Shown here in pieces: positions 1 through 8,063 of a stretch of 64,000 nucleotides of DNA. The notes under the pieces were generated by a model that searched no databases, was not told where the DNA came from, and saw only the letters and a program-made list of their open reading frames with translations. How positions within the stretch are numbered: position 1 is the first letter of the stretch; the number at the start of each line of letters is the position of its first letter. The translations under genes were made by a program, and so were the position numbers. Origin of the DNA: Synechococcus sp. HK05 (GTDB taxonomy: Bacteria; Cyanobacteriota; Cyanobacteriia; PCC-6307; Cyanobiaceae); contig NZ_JAHRXJ010000004.1 in the NCBI RefSeq assembly GCF_019104765.1, positions 62,001-126,000 of the forward strand, written 5' to 3'.

Positions 1-21
1 CGTTGCCTGAATGCTGTGGCC

Positions 22-693
22 TCAGCCTACGAAGTTCGTCTGGCCAAGGCCATAGAGCCGTTGTTCCGCGTCACCGAAGCCAGGCAGGATGCGGCCATCG
101 CCATCGAGCTCCGCATCGATGCAGGCGGTGTAGATGGTGAGGTCTTCGTAGCGCTCGCCCAATTGCTTGAGTCCCGGGCTGGCCGCCAGCGCCGTGATCA
201 CCCGCAAGCGTTGGCCGCCCACACCGCGCTGATCGAGCTGCTCGAGCACCCGCAACACACTGTCGCCCCGTGCCACCTGCGGCGCGAACACCAACACGCC
301 GGCCCGCGCCGGGATCACGTCAGGCAGGGTGTTGCACCAGAGGGCTGCTGGCGCTGAGCCATCGCCATAGCTCACGCCCACATGGGCCACAGCTGCACTG
401 GGCACCACCGGGCGGGCTCCTTCCCAGAGCGTGAGCCCGCCGCGCAGCATCGGGACCGCCAACATCGGCACCGCGCTATCCACCACCGTGCCTTCGGTTG
501 TCGCCAGTGGCGTTTGCACCTGCACGCGTTGGTAGGGGATCCAATCGCGCATCGCCTCGTAGGTGAGCCACCGGCCCAGTTCCGCCATGGCGGTGTTGAA
601 GAGCGCCTGCGGGGTTTGCTGATCGCGCAGCAGGGTGAGCCAGTGGCCGATCAGGGGATGGGGCGGAACCACCACTCGCAGGGTCTTGCTCAT
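22..693 (-). CDS. upp: Uracil phosphoribosyltransferase
   Basis: A 223-residue protein of the UPRTase family, which makes UMP from uracil and PRPP in the cytosolic pyrimidine salvage pathway. It begins MSKTLRVVVPPHPLIGHWL, a typical UPRTase N-terminus. It carries the PRPP-site-like stretch RAGVLVFAPQVARGDSVLRVLEQL and ends with an ITALAASPGLKQL strand-loop and YGLGQTNFVG. The frame stays open upstream, but the ATG at 693 matches the family start. It is divergent from the pentapeptide-repeat gene. The PRPP loop is less canonical than in E. coli Upp (APQVARGD where DPMLATGG is usual), as often seen in cyanobacterial homologues, so substrate range is inferred. Confidence 0.85.
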   Translation of the reverse strand: MSKTLRVVVPPHPLIGHWLTLLRDQQTPQALFNTAMAELGRWLTYEAMRDWIPYQRVQVQTPLATTEGTVVDSAVPMLAVPMLRGGLTLWEGARPVVPSAAVAHVGVSYGDGSAPAALWCNTLPDVIPARAGVLVFAPQVARGDSVLRVLEQLDQRGVGGQRLRVITALAASPGLKQLGERYEDLTIYTACIDAELDGDGRILPGFGDAEQRLYGLGQTNFVG

Positions 694-748
694 CGATCGC
701 GCTGCGGCGGTTGCCTGCAATAACTTGGCTGCCCAACGTAGTGCTGCC

Positions 749-1261
749 GTGCTGCCGCTCCCTCGCTTCCTGGCTACTGCGCTGCGGGCGGCCTTGGTGT
801 TGTTGCTCCCGTTGGTGCTGTGGTGCCAGAGCGCCGCGGCCATCACGGCTCCTGAATTGCGCGGGCAGCGCAGCCTGCAAGACCTCCAGCCCGACATGCA
901 TGGCCGCAACCTGCAGCAGCAGGAGTTCCTCAAGGCCAATCTCGAAGGCTTTGATTTCAGCGAGAGCGACCTGCGCGGTGCCGTGTTCAACACCGCCAAC
1001 CTTCAAGGGTCCAATCTGCGTGCCGCCGATCTGGAAGACGCGGTGGCCTTCGCCAGCCGCTTCGACAACGCGGATCTCAGCGATGCGGTGCTGCGCAACG
1101 CCATGTTGATGAACAGCAAATTTGCCGGCGCGGTGATCAATGGGGCCGATTTCACCGATGCGGTGCTCGATCTGCCCCAGCAAAAGGCGCTCTGCGAGCG
1201 GGCCAGCGGCACCAATGCCCGCACCGGTGTGAGCACCCGCGACAGCCTCAACTGCCGCTGA
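749..1261 (+). CDS. Exported pentapeptide-repeat protein, probably thylakoid lumen
   Basis: A 170-residue protein if started at the GTG at 749. A hydrophobic signal-like segment (ALVLLLPLVLW ending near QSAAA) is followed by repeats of the A(N/D)LxG type, such as ANLEGFDFSESDLRGAVFN and ANLQGSNLRAADLEDAV. These form right-handed quadrilateral beta-helices. The C-terminus has two cysteines (ALCERASG and SLNCR), like lumenal pentapeptide proteins that cap the helix with a disulfide. An ATG at 635 would extend the gene over the divergent upp start and add a non-signal-like stretch, so the GTG (or a TTG at 725) is preferred. The molecular role is unknown. Confidence 0.8.
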   Translation: MLPLPRFLATALRAALVLLLPLVLWCQSAAAITAPELRGQRSLQDLQPDMHGRNLQQQEFLKANLEGFDFSESDLRGAVFNTANLQGSNLRAADLEDAVAFASRFDNADLSDAVLRNAMLMNSKFAGAVINGADFTDAVLDLPQQKALCERASGTNARTGVSTRDSLNCR

Positions 1262-1289
1262 GCTTCCAGCGAACACACCCATTACATTG

Positions 1290-1416
1290 ATGGCGTCGGT
1301 TCTTCGGGGGATCAGCCCGAAGAGGAAACGGGGAAAGACCGGTGCGAATCCGGCGCTGTCCCGCAGCTGTGATCGAACCGGCTCCTGGGCCTGGTTCGCA
1401 GTCAGAACGCCCGCCG
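1290..1416 (+). promoter_or_regulatory. Cobalamin (B12) riboswitch
   Basis: The leader upstream of hupE has the conserved blocks of the cobalamin aptamer in order: GGGGAAAGACCGGTGCGAATCC at about 1330-1351, then GCTGTCCCGCAGCTGTGA (B12-box core), then GCAGTCAGAACGCCCGCC near 1398-1415 closing P1. A short CCTGA/TCAGG hairpin at 1434-1449 lies just before the ATG at 1457 and could be the expression platform, probably acting on translation. Exact ends are estimated by eye. It predicts repression of hupE and the CobW gene when cobalamin is plentiful. Confidence 0.9.
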
Positions 1417-1456
1417 GTTCTTCCTCCCTCAACCCTGACGCGGATCAGGCTCAGAC

Positions 1457-2047
1457 ATGTTTCAGCGCTTGATGCCGGTTGCCGGCGCCCTGGCTTTGCT
1501 GGTGGCCGGCCCCGCCCTGGCCCACCACCCGATGGAGGCCATGCACCTGGTGCCGAACGCCTTCACCGGGTTGATCAGCGGTTTGGCTCATCCCCTGCTG
1601 GGCCCCGATCACCTGCTGTTTCTGGTGGCGCTCGCCCTGGTGGGTCTGCAACGCTCCGGCCGCTGGATGCTCACCTTGCTCGCCGTGGGGCTCAGCGGTA
1701 GTGCCCTGGGCCTCATCTGGCCAGGCCTGCCTGGCGCTGAGCTGTTGGTGTCGCTCACCCTGGTGGTGGAAGGGTTGGTGGTGCTGGGGCGCCTGCCCCA
1801 GGCCCTGCTGCTCCCCGCCTTCGCCCTGCATGGCTACGTGCTCAGCGGTTCGGTGATCGGTTGGGAGGCCACGCCCATCGCCACCTATCTGCTGGGCTTG
1901 TTGCTGAGCCAGGGCGCCGTGTTGCTGGTGGCGCTGCTCAGCCTGCGCGGCCTTGCCCAACAGCTCCACGGGCAGACCCGCACCCTGTTGGCGGGTGCAC
2001 TGATCGGCATCGGTGCCGCCTTCAGCTGGACGGCCCTGGTCGCCTGA
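1457..2047 (+). CDS. hupE: HupE/UreJ-family transporter, probable cobalt importer
   Basis: A 196-residue membrane protein. An N-terminal signal-like segment ends near LAGPALAHHP, which would leave an exposed His pair at the mature N-terminus, a metal-binding feature of HupE. The family signature AHPLLGPDHLLFLVALALVG follows, and about six hydrophobic helices can be seen. HupE/UreJ proteins are secondary nickel or cobalt permeases. The cobalamin riboswitch directly upstream points to cobalt, the metal of the corrin ring. The stop codon lies one base before the ATG of the CobW-family gene, so the two are cotranscribed and probably translationally coupled. Metal specificity is inferred from context. 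Confidence 0.88.
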   Translation: MFQRLMPVAGALALLVAGPALAHHPMEAMHLVPNAFTGLISGLAHPLLGPDHLLFLVALALVGLQRSGRWMLTLLAVGLSGSALGLIWPGLPGAELLVSLTLVVEGLVVLGRLPQALLLPAFALHGYVLSGSVIGWEATPIATYLLGLLLSQGAVLLVALLSLRGLAQQLHGQTRTLLAGALIGIGAAFSWTALVA

Positions 2048-2048
2048 G

Positions 2049-3116
2049 ATGGCTGCAACCAATCAACGCCTGCCGGTCACCGTGGTGACCGGCTTTCTTG
2101 GCGCCGGTAAATCCACGTTGTTGCGGCAGCTGTTGCTCACCAGCGGCCTGCGCCTGGCGGTGCTCGTGAATGAATTCGGCGAGGTGGGGATCGATGGTGA
2201 TCTGATCCGCAGCTGCGGCTTCTGCCCGGAGGAGGAGCTCGATGGCCGCGTGGTGGAGCTGGCCAACGGTTGCCTGTGCTGCACCGTGCAGGATGAATTC
2301 CTGCCCACGATGCAAGTGCTGCTGCAGCGGGCCGATCAGCTCGACGGCATCGTGGTGGAAACCAGCGGCCTCGCCTTGCCCGTTCCCCTGGTGCAGGCCT
2401 TCGGTTGGCCCGAGATCCGCACCCGCACCCGCGTCAGCGGGGTCATCACGGTGGTGGATGGTGAGGCCCTCGCTGCCGGCAGCGTGGTGGGCGATCCCAG
2501 CGCCCTGGAGGCCCAGCGCTTGGCTGATCACAACCTCGATCACCTGAGCACGATTGAGCAGCTCTTTCACGATCAGCTCGATGCGGCCGACCTGGTGCTG
2601 CTGAGCCGCGCCGATCGCCTGCAGCCCGATCAAATCGCCGCGCTCACCACCCAGATCGCGGCCAAGGCGCGCCCCGGTGTGTCGGTGCTGCCGATGCAAC
2701 GCGGCGAGGTGCCGGCGGCGCTGCTGTTGGGCCTGGAGCGCGACGCGCACGCGGACCACGAACCGCATGACCACGACCACGAGCACGACCACGACGACCA
2801 TCACCACGCGCATCACGACCACAGCCACGTGGCGATGCAATCGGCCGTGGTGCGCCTCGATGGCCCCTTCGAGCGCTCCCTGCTCGAGCAGGCGCTCCAG
2901 GCGCAGATCCGCGTGCAGCAGCTCTTGCGGTTGAAGGGCCGCGCCTGGTTGCCTGGAAAACGTCATCCGCTGCAGATTCAGGCCGTGGGTCCACGGCTGG
3001 AGTGCTGGTTTGACAGCCAGGCGCCGGCAGAACGGCCCGACACCGACGGGCTCGAGCTGGTGGCCTTGGGCCTGGCGGTGGATGGTGCGGCCCTGGAGCA
3101 GGCGCTTTTGGCTTAA
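2049..3116 (+). CDS. cobW: CobW-family G3E GTPase with His-rich loop
   Basis: A 355-residue G3E P-loop GTPase. Walker A is GFLGAGKST (residues 15-23). The metal-binding CLCC motif, preceded by NG, is at about 75-78. The switch/Walker B region contains GIVVETSGLA, and a CobW C-terminal domain follows residue 265. A run of about 28 residues made almost entirely of His and Asp (about 233-260) sits between the domains and is a likely metal-storage or handover loop. G3E proteins deliver Co, Zn or Ni to target enzymes. Cotranscription with hupE under a B12 riboswitch argues for cobalt, possibly supplied to CobN. The ATG at 2049 follows the hupE stop. The TAA stop shares bases with the convergent gene. 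Confidence 0.9.
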   Translation: MAATNQRLPVTVVTGFLGAGKSTLLRQLLLTSGLRLAVLVNEFGEVGIDGDLIRSCGFCPEEELDGRVVELANGCLCCTVQDEFLPTMQVLLQRADQLDGIVVETSGLALPVPLVQAFGWPEIRTRTRVSGVITVVDGEALAAGSVVGDPSALEAQRLADHNLDHLSTIEQLFHDQLDAADLVLLSRADRLQPDQIAALTTQIAAKARPGVSVLPMQRGEVPAALLLGLERDAHADHEPHDHDHEHDHDDHHHAHHDHSHVAMQSAVVRLDGPFERSLLEQALQAQIRVQQLLRLKGRAWLPGKRHPLQIQAVGPRLECWFDSQAPAERPDTDGLELVALGLAVDGAALEQALLA

Positions 3117-3463
3117 TCCAGGGGGAAATCCCCCTTGGTGCACACACCGTCCCAGCAGAGGGCCCGCTGGGCGGTCCACATCGGCTGCACGGTTCTGGTG
3201 GCACCGGCTGGATCACGCAGGGTGATCTCACCGCGGCCATTGCTGCGGAACACGAGGGTTTGAGAGCCCACCTGCAGCCACCAGTGCTCACCCACCTGCT
3301 CGATCGTGAGCGTGCAGGGTTGCCAGGGGCCCTGCGCGAGCTGGCATTCCACCGGCAGGCTGATCTTGGGTTCGGCGTGGGCCGCGAGCGCCAGGCCGGG
3401 CAGCATCAAGCCTGCGGCCAGCCAGCCAAGGCAGGAGTGCTGGGTTGGGCGGCGATGCAGCAC
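3113..3463 (-). CDS. Small exported protein of unknown function
   Basis: A 116-residue protein from the GTG at 3463. A signal-peptide-like segment (GWLAAGLMLPGLALAAHAEP) precedes a mature part of about 85 residues. The mature part has two cysteines near the start (VECQLAQGPWQPCTL) and two near the end (RALCWDGVC), which suggests two disulfides in the periplasm. An alternative in-frame start at 3541 would add 26 residues upstream of the signal segment. It is convergent with the cobW-family gene, sharing stop-codon bases, and divergent from purS. I do not recognise the family. Confidence 0.65.
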   Translation of the reverse strand: MLHRRPTQHSCLGWLAAGLMLPGLALAAHAEPKISLPVECQLAQGPWQPCTLTIEQVGEHWWLQVGSQTLVFRSNGRGEITLRDPAGATRTVQPMWTAQRALCWDGVCTKGDFPLD

Positions 3464-3557
3464 GGGCCGACCAGGCGAGACATACCTCCACCGTGACCAT
3501 GCACAAGGGGGTGTGGCAGCCGGCCTGCCAAGATTTAACAATCCTCGTGGAGCTCAG

Positions 3558-3827
3558 GTGCCGCTCTTCTCCGCTCGCGTGTTGGTGTCCCTCAGGCCGT
3601 CGGTGCTCGATCCCGCCGGGGAGGCCACCCGAGCTGCGGCAGCACGTTTGGGTGTGGATGGGGTGAGCAAGCTGCGCATCGGCAAGGCCGTGGAGGTGGA
3701 ACTGGAGGCGCCAGACGCTCAAACCGCGCGCGCCCAGCTGGAGTTGCTCAGCGATCGGCTGCTGGCCAATCCGGTGATCGAGAACTGGACCCTCGAACTC
3801 AAGGACGACAGCAGCGCAGGAGCCTGA
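3558..3827 (+). CDS. purS: Phosphoribosylformylglycinamidine synthase, PurS subunit
   Basis: An 89-residue small subunit of the FGAM synthase complex (purine biosynthesis step 4). The family pattern [19 protein letters not shown] near the N-terminus, followed by [19 protein letters not shown], is diagnostic. The frame is open far upstream, but the GTG at 3558 places PFSxARVxVSLRP at the usual distance from the start, and a GGAG lies about seven bases upstream. purQ starts three bases after the last base of the stop, so the two subunits are cotranslated. The complex channels ammonia from PurQ to the large PurL subunit, which is not in this window. Confidence 0.92.
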   Translation: MPLFSARVLVSLRPSVLDPAGEATRAAAARLGVDGVSKLRIGKAVEVELEAPDAQTARAQLELLSDRLLANPVIENWTLELKDDSSAGA

Positions 3828-3829
3828 CG

Positions 3830-4483
3830 ATGAGCCTCGGTGTTGTGGTGTTCCCCGGTTCGAACTGCGACCGGGATGTGCAATGGGCTGCCGAAGGCTG
3901 CCTGGGCATTCCCACGCGTTTTCTCTGGCATGAGGAACGCGACCTCAGCGGCCTGGATGCAGTGGTGATTCCCGGCGGCTTCAGCTACGGCGATTACCTG
4001 CGCTGCGGAGCCATCGCCCGTTTTGCACCGGTGTTGCAGGAGGTGGCGGCGTTTGCCGAGCGCGGCGGCCGGGTTCTCGGGATCTGCAACGGCTTTCAGG
4101 TGCTCACGGAAATGGGCTTGCTGCCCGGCGCACTCACGCGCAACCAGAAGCTCCATTTCCTTTGTGAGCCCACCGAGCTGCGGGTGGAACCCGGTTCGTG
4201 TGCGTGGCTGCAGGGGTATAGCAGCGGCGAAGTGGTGAACTTCCCGATCGCCCACGGTGAGGGCCGTTATCAGGCTGATGCCGAGCTGCTCCAGCAGCTG
4301 GAGGATGGCGGCCAGGTGGTGCTCCGTTATTGCAGCAATCCGAATGGCTCGGTGGCTGATGTGGCGGGTCTCACCAATGCCAAAGGGAATGTGCTCGGGC
4401 TGATGCCCCATCCGGAGCGGGCCTGCGATCCAGCCACCGGCGGCGTGGATGGGCGGCGCTTGTTGGCCAGCCTGATCGGCTGA
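3830..4483 (+). CDS. purQ: Phosphoribosylformylglycinamidine synthase, glutaminase subunit PurQ
   Basis: A 217-residue class I glutamine amidotransferase. The N-terminus [12 protein letters not shown], the oxyanion stretch [17 protein letters not shown], the nucleophile elbow GICNGFQVL with its catalytic Cys, and the C-terminal His/Glu pair in LMPHPERA are all visible. It hydrolyses glutamine to supply ammonia for conversion of FGAR to FGAM. Length fits the small-type PurQ found with separate PurS and PurL. It follows purS in one operon and is followed eight bases later by the LD-carboxypeptidase gene. Confidence 0.96.
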   Translation: MSLGVVVFPGSNCDRDVQWAAEGCLGIPTRFLWHEERDLSGLDAVVIPGGFSYGDYLRCGAIARFAPVLQEVAAFAERGGRVLGICNGFQVLTEMGLLPGALTRNQKLHFLCEPTELRVEPGSCAWLQGYSSGEVVNFPIAHGEGRYQADAELLQQLEDGGQVVLRYCSNPNGSVADVAGLTNAKGNVLGLMPHPERACDPATGGVDGRRLLASLIG

Positions 4484-4490
4484 GCCAGCG

Positions 4491-5468
4491 ATGCGGCGCC
4501 GCCAGCTGCTGCAGGCGGGGCTGGCGCTGGCCGGTGGCACCTTTGGAGCGCTCGGGTCACGTTCACGCGCCTCAGGCGTCGCGCAAGTAGGCCAGCTCCC
4601 GCCTGCCCTCAAGCCAGGCAGCCGGATTGCGGCCTTGGCACCGGGCACCTGGCTCGAGCCCGCCGATCCATGGCTGGATCAGCTGAGCCGGCGATGCTCA
4701 GCGCAGGGCTGGGAGCTGGTGCGTCCAGCGGCTCTGCAGCAACGCTGGCGTTGGTTTGCCGGCTCCGATCGGCAGCGCGAGGCGGCTTGGCGTGAGGCTT
4801 GGCTCGATCCTCAGCTGGATGCCCTGTTTTATGTGGGTGCTGGCTGGGGCAGTGCGCGTGTGCTTGAGCAGGGCTGGCGCATTCCGCCGCAGCCGCGCTG
4901 GTGTGTGGGCTTCTCCGATTGCTCGGCCTTGCTGCTGGCCCAGTGGGCAGCCGGCAGCCAAGGGGGGGTTCATGCCTGGTTTGGCGCCGATCCAGCGCCG
5001 TGGCAGCGGCTTGTGGATTTGCTGGAGCACCGCCCGGTGGCCCCGCTGCAGGGCACGGGCGTGCAGGGGGGGCTCGCCGTAGGACCGTTGGTGGTGACCA
5101 ACCTCACCATTGCCACCAGCCTGATCGGCACGCCTTGGTTGCCGCCACTGAAGGGGGCGATCGTTGTGTTGGAAGACACGGGCGAGGCGCCGTATCGGAT
5201 TGATCGCCAGCTCACCCAATGGCGCACCAGCGGCTTGCTGGATGGCGTGGCAGGGATCGGTCTCGGCCGATTCAGCTGGGCGGAAGACGACGTGCTCCCT
5301 GGCGATTTCTCGATGGAGGAGATCCTGCTGGAGCGGCTGGTGCCCCTGGGGGTGCCGCTGGTGCGGGATCTTCCGGTCGGTCATGGCCGCCCAAACTTGG
5401 CCTTACCCATCGGTCAGCTGGCGGAGCTGGATGGGCGTTCCGGCCAGCTGCGGCTGCGGCGCACCTGA
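4491..5468 (+). CDS. LD-carboxypeptidase, peptidase family S66
   Basis: A 325-residue protein of the S66 (LdcA/MccF) family. The N-terminus MRRRQLLQAGLALAGG resembles a twin-arginine or Sec signal, so the enzyme is probably periplasmic. The nucleophile region is VGFSDCSALL (Ser in GFSD) and the acid/base residues fall in LEDTGEAPYRID and PVGHGRPN, both family hallmarks. Members remove the terminal D-Ala from murein tetrapeptides during peptidoglycan recycling; some MccF types cleave peptide-nucleotides instead. It is probably the last gene of the purS-purQ transcript, since a strong hairpin follows. Which substrate it uses cannot be told from sequence. Confidence 0.85.
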   Translation: MRRRQLLQAGLALAGGTFGALGSRSRASGVAQVGQLPPALKPGSRIAALAPGTWLEPADPWLDQLSRRCSAQGWELVRPAALQQRWRWFAGSDRQREAAWREAWLDPQLDALFYVGAGWGSARVLEQGWRIPPQPRWCVGFSDCSALLLAQWAAGSQGGVHAWFGADPAPWQRLVDLLEHRPVAPLQGTGVQGGLAVGPLVVTNLTIATSLIGTPWLPPLKGAIVVLEDTGEAPYRIDRQLTQWRTSGLLDGVAGIGLGRFSWAEDDVLPGDFSMEEILLERLVPLGVPLVRDLPVGHGRPNLALPIGQLAELDGRSGQLRLRRT

Positions 5469-5477
5469 TCCACCCAC

Positions 5478-5506
5478 AAAAAAGGGGCCCCGTAGGGCCC
5501 CTGAGC
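5478..5506. terminator. Bidirectional intrinsic terminator
   Basis: A perfect hairpin (AGGGGCCC, loop CGTA, GGGCCCCT) lies between the convergent LD-carboxypeptidase and peroxiredoxin genes. The A-run (AAAAAA) on its left flank gives a U-tract for minus-strand transcripts. On the plus strand the stem is strong but lacks a good U-run. Confidence 0.8.
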
Positions 5507-5524
5507 CAATCGACTGACCTAAAC

Positions 5525-6115
5525 TCAGTTGACGGCGGCGAAGAACTCCTTGCTCTTCACGGGGTCGGGGTTCATGGTCTTCTCGCCGGGGGTCCAGTTG
5601 GCGGGGCACACCTCGTCGGGGTTGTTGCGGATGTGCTGGAAGGCCTGCAGCAAACGCAGGGTTTCATCAACGCTGCGGCCCACGGGCAGGTTGTTGATGG
5701 TGCTCTGCATGATCACACCATCGGGATCGATGATGAACAGACCACGCAGGGCCACACCGGCCTCCTCGTCGAGCACCTCGTAGGCGCGGGCGATGTCCTT
5801 CTTCAGGTCGGCCACCAGGGGGTAGGCGATGTCGCCGATGCCGCCGTTCTTACGGTCGGTCTGGATCCAGGCCAGGTGGGAGAACTGGCTGTCCACCGAC
5901 ACGCCCAGCACTTCACAGTTGCGGCTGGAGAACTCGCTGTAGCGATCGGAGAAGGCGGTGATCTCCGTGGGGCACACGAAGGTGAAGTCGAGGGGGTAGA
6001 AGAACAGCACCACGTACTTGCCGCGGTAGGAGGAGAGGGTCACCTCCTTGAATTCCTGATCCACCACAGCGGTGGCGGTGAAATCGGGAGCCTGCAGACC
6101 GACGAGCCTGGACAT
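5525..6115 (-). CDS. 2-Cys peroxiredoxin (AhpC/TSA family)
   Basis: A 196-residue typical 2-Cys peroxiredoxin that reduces H2O2 and organic peroxides, usually with electrons from thioredoxin. The peroxidatic Cys48 is in [13 protein letters not shown] and the resolving Cys170 is in [11 protein letters not shown]. The [13 protein letters not shown] segment matches the GGLG motif of peroxide-sensitive 2-Cys enzymes, but no C-terminal YF is present: the chain ends KEFFAAVN. Peroxiredoxins protect the photosynthetic apparatus in cyanobacteria. It is transcribed toward the terminator at 5478 and is divergent from the small gene at 6268. Confidence 0.95.
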   Translation of the reverse strand: MSRLVGLQAPDFTATAVVDQEFKEVTLSSYRGKYVVLFFYPLDFTFVCPTEITAFSDRYSEFSSRNCEVLGVSVDSQFSHLAWIQTDRKNGGIGDIAYPLVADLKKDIARAYEVLDEEAGVALRGLFIIDPDGVIMQSTINNLPVGRSVDETLRLLQAFQHIRNNPDEVCPANWTPGEKTMNPDPVKSKEFFAAVN

Positions 6116-6267
6116 AGGTACGCAAGAGTGTGGTTGGGACGCGGGAAGGACCGCTCGAGGAAACCCGTAAGCGGATCGACTTCCAGTTGTCGCTGTGACA
6201 AGTTATCACGCTTTCTGGCGTGACTGGGGCCGCCTAGGCTCGTCCTACGAACCGCACCATCCCCTAG

Positions 6268-6582
6268 ATGAGCTGGGATCCCACGTTGTTGCGCAAATAC
6301 AGCAGCACCAACCACTACAAACTGCTCAATCAAGTGCGCAGCGACCTGAAGGAGCAGCCGATCACCCGCTCGAGTGGCGCGTCGTCGCGTCGAGGTGGCG
6401 GCAGCGCTGCCTCCAGCAGCCAAGACGGGGGGAGCGATCGGGGCCGTGATCGTGACCGCGACCGGGATCGTGGAGGGGCCCGTCGCCGTTCGGCCCCCGT
6501 GCCGGCGCCGGTGCCGGTCACCCCCGCCAACAGCTTTGACCCGATCGTCACCGTGCCGGTGTTGATCGAGCCGTTTGAGTAG
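6268..6582 (+). CDS. Small basic protein with Arg-Asp repeat
   Basis: A 104-residue protein. The first 35 residues (MSWDPTLLRKYSSTNHYKLLNQ...) resemble a conserved N-terminus of small cyanobacterial proteins. A Ser/Gly-rich linker follows, then a charged tract of alternating Arg and Asp (about residues 58-68), a proline-rich APVPAPVPVTP stretch and a short hydrophobic end. The middle is probably disordered. There is no signal or membrane segment. RD-repeat tracts occur in RNA-binding proteins, but that is only an analogy here. It is divergent from the peroxiredoxin gene across about 150 bases. Confidence 0.75.
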   Translation: MSWDPTLLRKYSSTNHYKLLNQVRSDLKEQPITRSSGASSRRGGGSAASSSQDGGSDRGRDRDRDRDRGGARRRSAPVPAPVPVTPANSFDPIVTVPVLIEPFE

Positions 6583-6603
6583 AGCGCTCAGGTCACAGAC
6601 CCC

Positions 6604-6882
6604 TCAGGCCACGCTCACACCGCGCCAGAAGGCGATGCGTCCCTTGATCTCCGCGGCGGCGGATTTGGGTTCGGGGTAAAACCAGGCCGCGTTGCTGTTC
6701 ACGGCGCCGTTCACCAACACGTCGTAGTAGTGGGCCTCGCCTTTCCAGCCGCAGGTGCTGCGGTGATCGGAGGGCTTGAAGTGCTCCATCACCAGGCTTT
6801 CAGCGGGGAAGTAGGCGTTGCCCTCCACCGTCACGATGTCCTCGCTGCTGGCGATCACCACTCCGTTCCAGCTGGCTTGCAT
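6604..6882 (-). CDS. DUF427 domain protein
   Basis: A 92-residue single-domain protein of the DUF427 family. The hallmark sequence is TCGWKGEAHYYDV (residues about 43-55), followed by NAAWFYPEPKSAAAEIKGRIAFW. The N-terminal half carries the typical ASSEDIVTVEGNAYFP strand pattern. These small beta-tent proteins are cytosolic and of unknown biochemical function. It is convergent with the RD-repeat gene, 21 bases away, and precedes a secreted protein gene on the same strand. Confidence 0.88.
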   Translation of the reverse strand: MQASWNGVVIASSEDIVTVEGNAYFPAESLVMEHFKPSDHRSTCGWKGEAHYYDVLVNGAVNSNAAWFYPEPKSAAAEIKGRIAFWRGVSVA

Positions 6883-6914
6883 GGCCGACCCGCAAAGGCC
6901 ACATCATGCAGCTC

Positions 6915-7340
6915 TCAAGGCCGCCGTTGGTTGTCAAGGCGGTAGGAGCCAGTGCGCAGTCCCGCCGGGCCCTGATCGCTGAAGCGCAATCTCAACTCCG
7001 TGAGGGCCGTGATTCCTTCCCCGCTGGCGGCTCGTGTGAGGTTCAGGGCGGCGGGGTAGCTCATGGTTTGCCCTTCCACACAGCTGGGGCCGCCTTTGTA
7101 GATGCAGCTATTCACCACCAGGTTTCCCTGGCCTTTGGCGCCGTTGGCATCCCAGCGGCTCCAGCGGATCTCGCTCACCATGATGCCGCCGTCGGCGCAG
7201 GAGATCTGAATCGAACTCGGGCGGCTGACGCCTTGGCCAGCGCAATCGATCAGCACCGGTTGCGAGGGGTTGGCGAGTGCCTTGGGTGCTAAAGCGAGTG
7301 CGGCAACAGTGCCGAGCAGAACAACATGCCGGGGGACCAT
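6915..7340 (-). CDS. Small exported Cys-containing protein
   Basis: A 141-residue protein with a clear signal peptide (MVPRHVVLLGTVAALALAPKALA). The mature part, about 118 residues, begins NPSQPVLIDCAGQG and has four cysteines (LIDCAG, ISCADGG, NSCIYKG, PSCVEG). The motif SCADGGIMVSEIRWSRWDANGAKGQG resembles small secreted proteins of unknown function found in many bacteria. Two disulfides are likely. It has its own upstream region and may be cotranscribed with the DUF427 gene 32 bases downstream. Confidence 0.72.
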   Translation of the reverse strand: MVPRHVVLLGTVAALALAPKALANPSQPVLIDCAGQGVSRPSSIQISCADGGIMVSEIRWSRWDANGAKGQGNLVVNSCIYKGGPSCVEGQTMSYPAALNLTRAASGEGITALTELRLRFSDQGPAGLRTGSYRLDNQRRP

Positions 7341-7511
7341 GGATGGGATGCGGCTGGGCCCAGCATGGCGCCGAAGGGAAGTCGTGGCACGACACAGCTG
7401 AGACGCAGTCTGAACTGGACGTCTTGACGGTCTGCCCGGCGCTGTGAGCTGATGGTGTCGGTACCCGTGCTGTGGACCTCAACCTTGCGCGCCCCTTCCC
7501 CTGCAGCTCCA

Positions 7512-7688
7512 ATGGATCAGGCGGAATGGACCGTGGTGCGCCTGCCATCGGCCTTGGATCTGGCGCGCTCCGGAGAGCGCAAGCGGCCCTGGCTCACGCG
7601 CTCCGAAGAGCAGGCCAAGCAGCAGGCACGCCTCGAGCGGGTGCGGCGCGAAAACGGCATCCCCTCTCCCGACGACTGGATGTGGTGA
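7512..7688 (+). CDS. Small charged hypothetical protein
   Basis: A 58-residue protein from the ATG at 7512 (MDQAEWTVVRLPSALDLARSG). The frame is open back to 7452, but the upstream part is of low-complexity Pro/Ala type and unlikely to be translated. The centre is a basic helical stretch (RKRPWLTRSEEQAKQQARLERVRRENG) and the end is PSPDDWMW. It is cytosolic and unrecognised. The composition is protein-like, with a strong helix and a tryptophan-rich end, and it is followed by a secreted-protein gene on the same strand. Confidence 0.55.
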   Translation: MDQAEWTVVRLPSALDLARSGERKRPWLTRSEEQAKQQARLERVRRENGIPSPDDWMW

Positions 7689-7743
7689 ACGCGTTCTGCG
7701 TTCCCGTGGCAGCAGACAATGGGAGCCCAATGGCTTAACCCCC

Positions 7744-8049
7744 ATGCGTCGCCTGTTGTCGGCCCTGGCCCTGATCGGTGCCTCCAGCCTTGGTCCGGCT
7801 CTGGCCCAGGGCACCCCCCCGCCCGAGGTGATCGCCCAGCAGCAGCAACTGCAGAGCTTGCTCGACGACGCCATCGTGGCGATCGAAGCCAATAACGAGC
7901 CCCAGGCCTGCTCCCTGCGCAGTCAGGCCCTGAACATCCTCAGCGCCAATCTCCAAGCCTTTGAAGCGGTGTTCCCCGCCAACGATTGGAGCGATCTACA
8001 GACGTCGCTGCAAGGAAGCGTGGCCCACTGCGCCGCCAAGGGCTACTGA
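7744..8049 (+). CDS. Small exported helical protein
   Basis: A 101-residue protein with a signal peptide (MRRLLSALALIGASSLGPALAQG). The mature part is about 79 residues and mostly helical (VIAQQQQLQSLLDDAIVAIEANNE), with two cysteines, one in the middle (QACSLRSQ) and one near the end (HCAAKGY), which could form a single disulfide. It is probably periplasmic or lumenal. I do not recognise the family. It is convergent with the desaturase gene, 14 bases away. Confidence 0.7.
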   Translation: MRRLLSALALIGASSLGPALAQGTPPPEVIAQQQQLQSLLDDAIVAIEANNEPQACSLRSQALNILSANLQAFEAVFPANDWSDLQTSLQGSVAHCAAKGY

Positions 8050-8063
8050 CCCCAGCTCTGTTC

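Noticed and set aside
2022-3179. Frame opposite the CobW-family gene with a Val/Met/Arg-rich run.
   Set aside because: It is the antisense of the His-rich loop; the CobW motifs show which strand is real.
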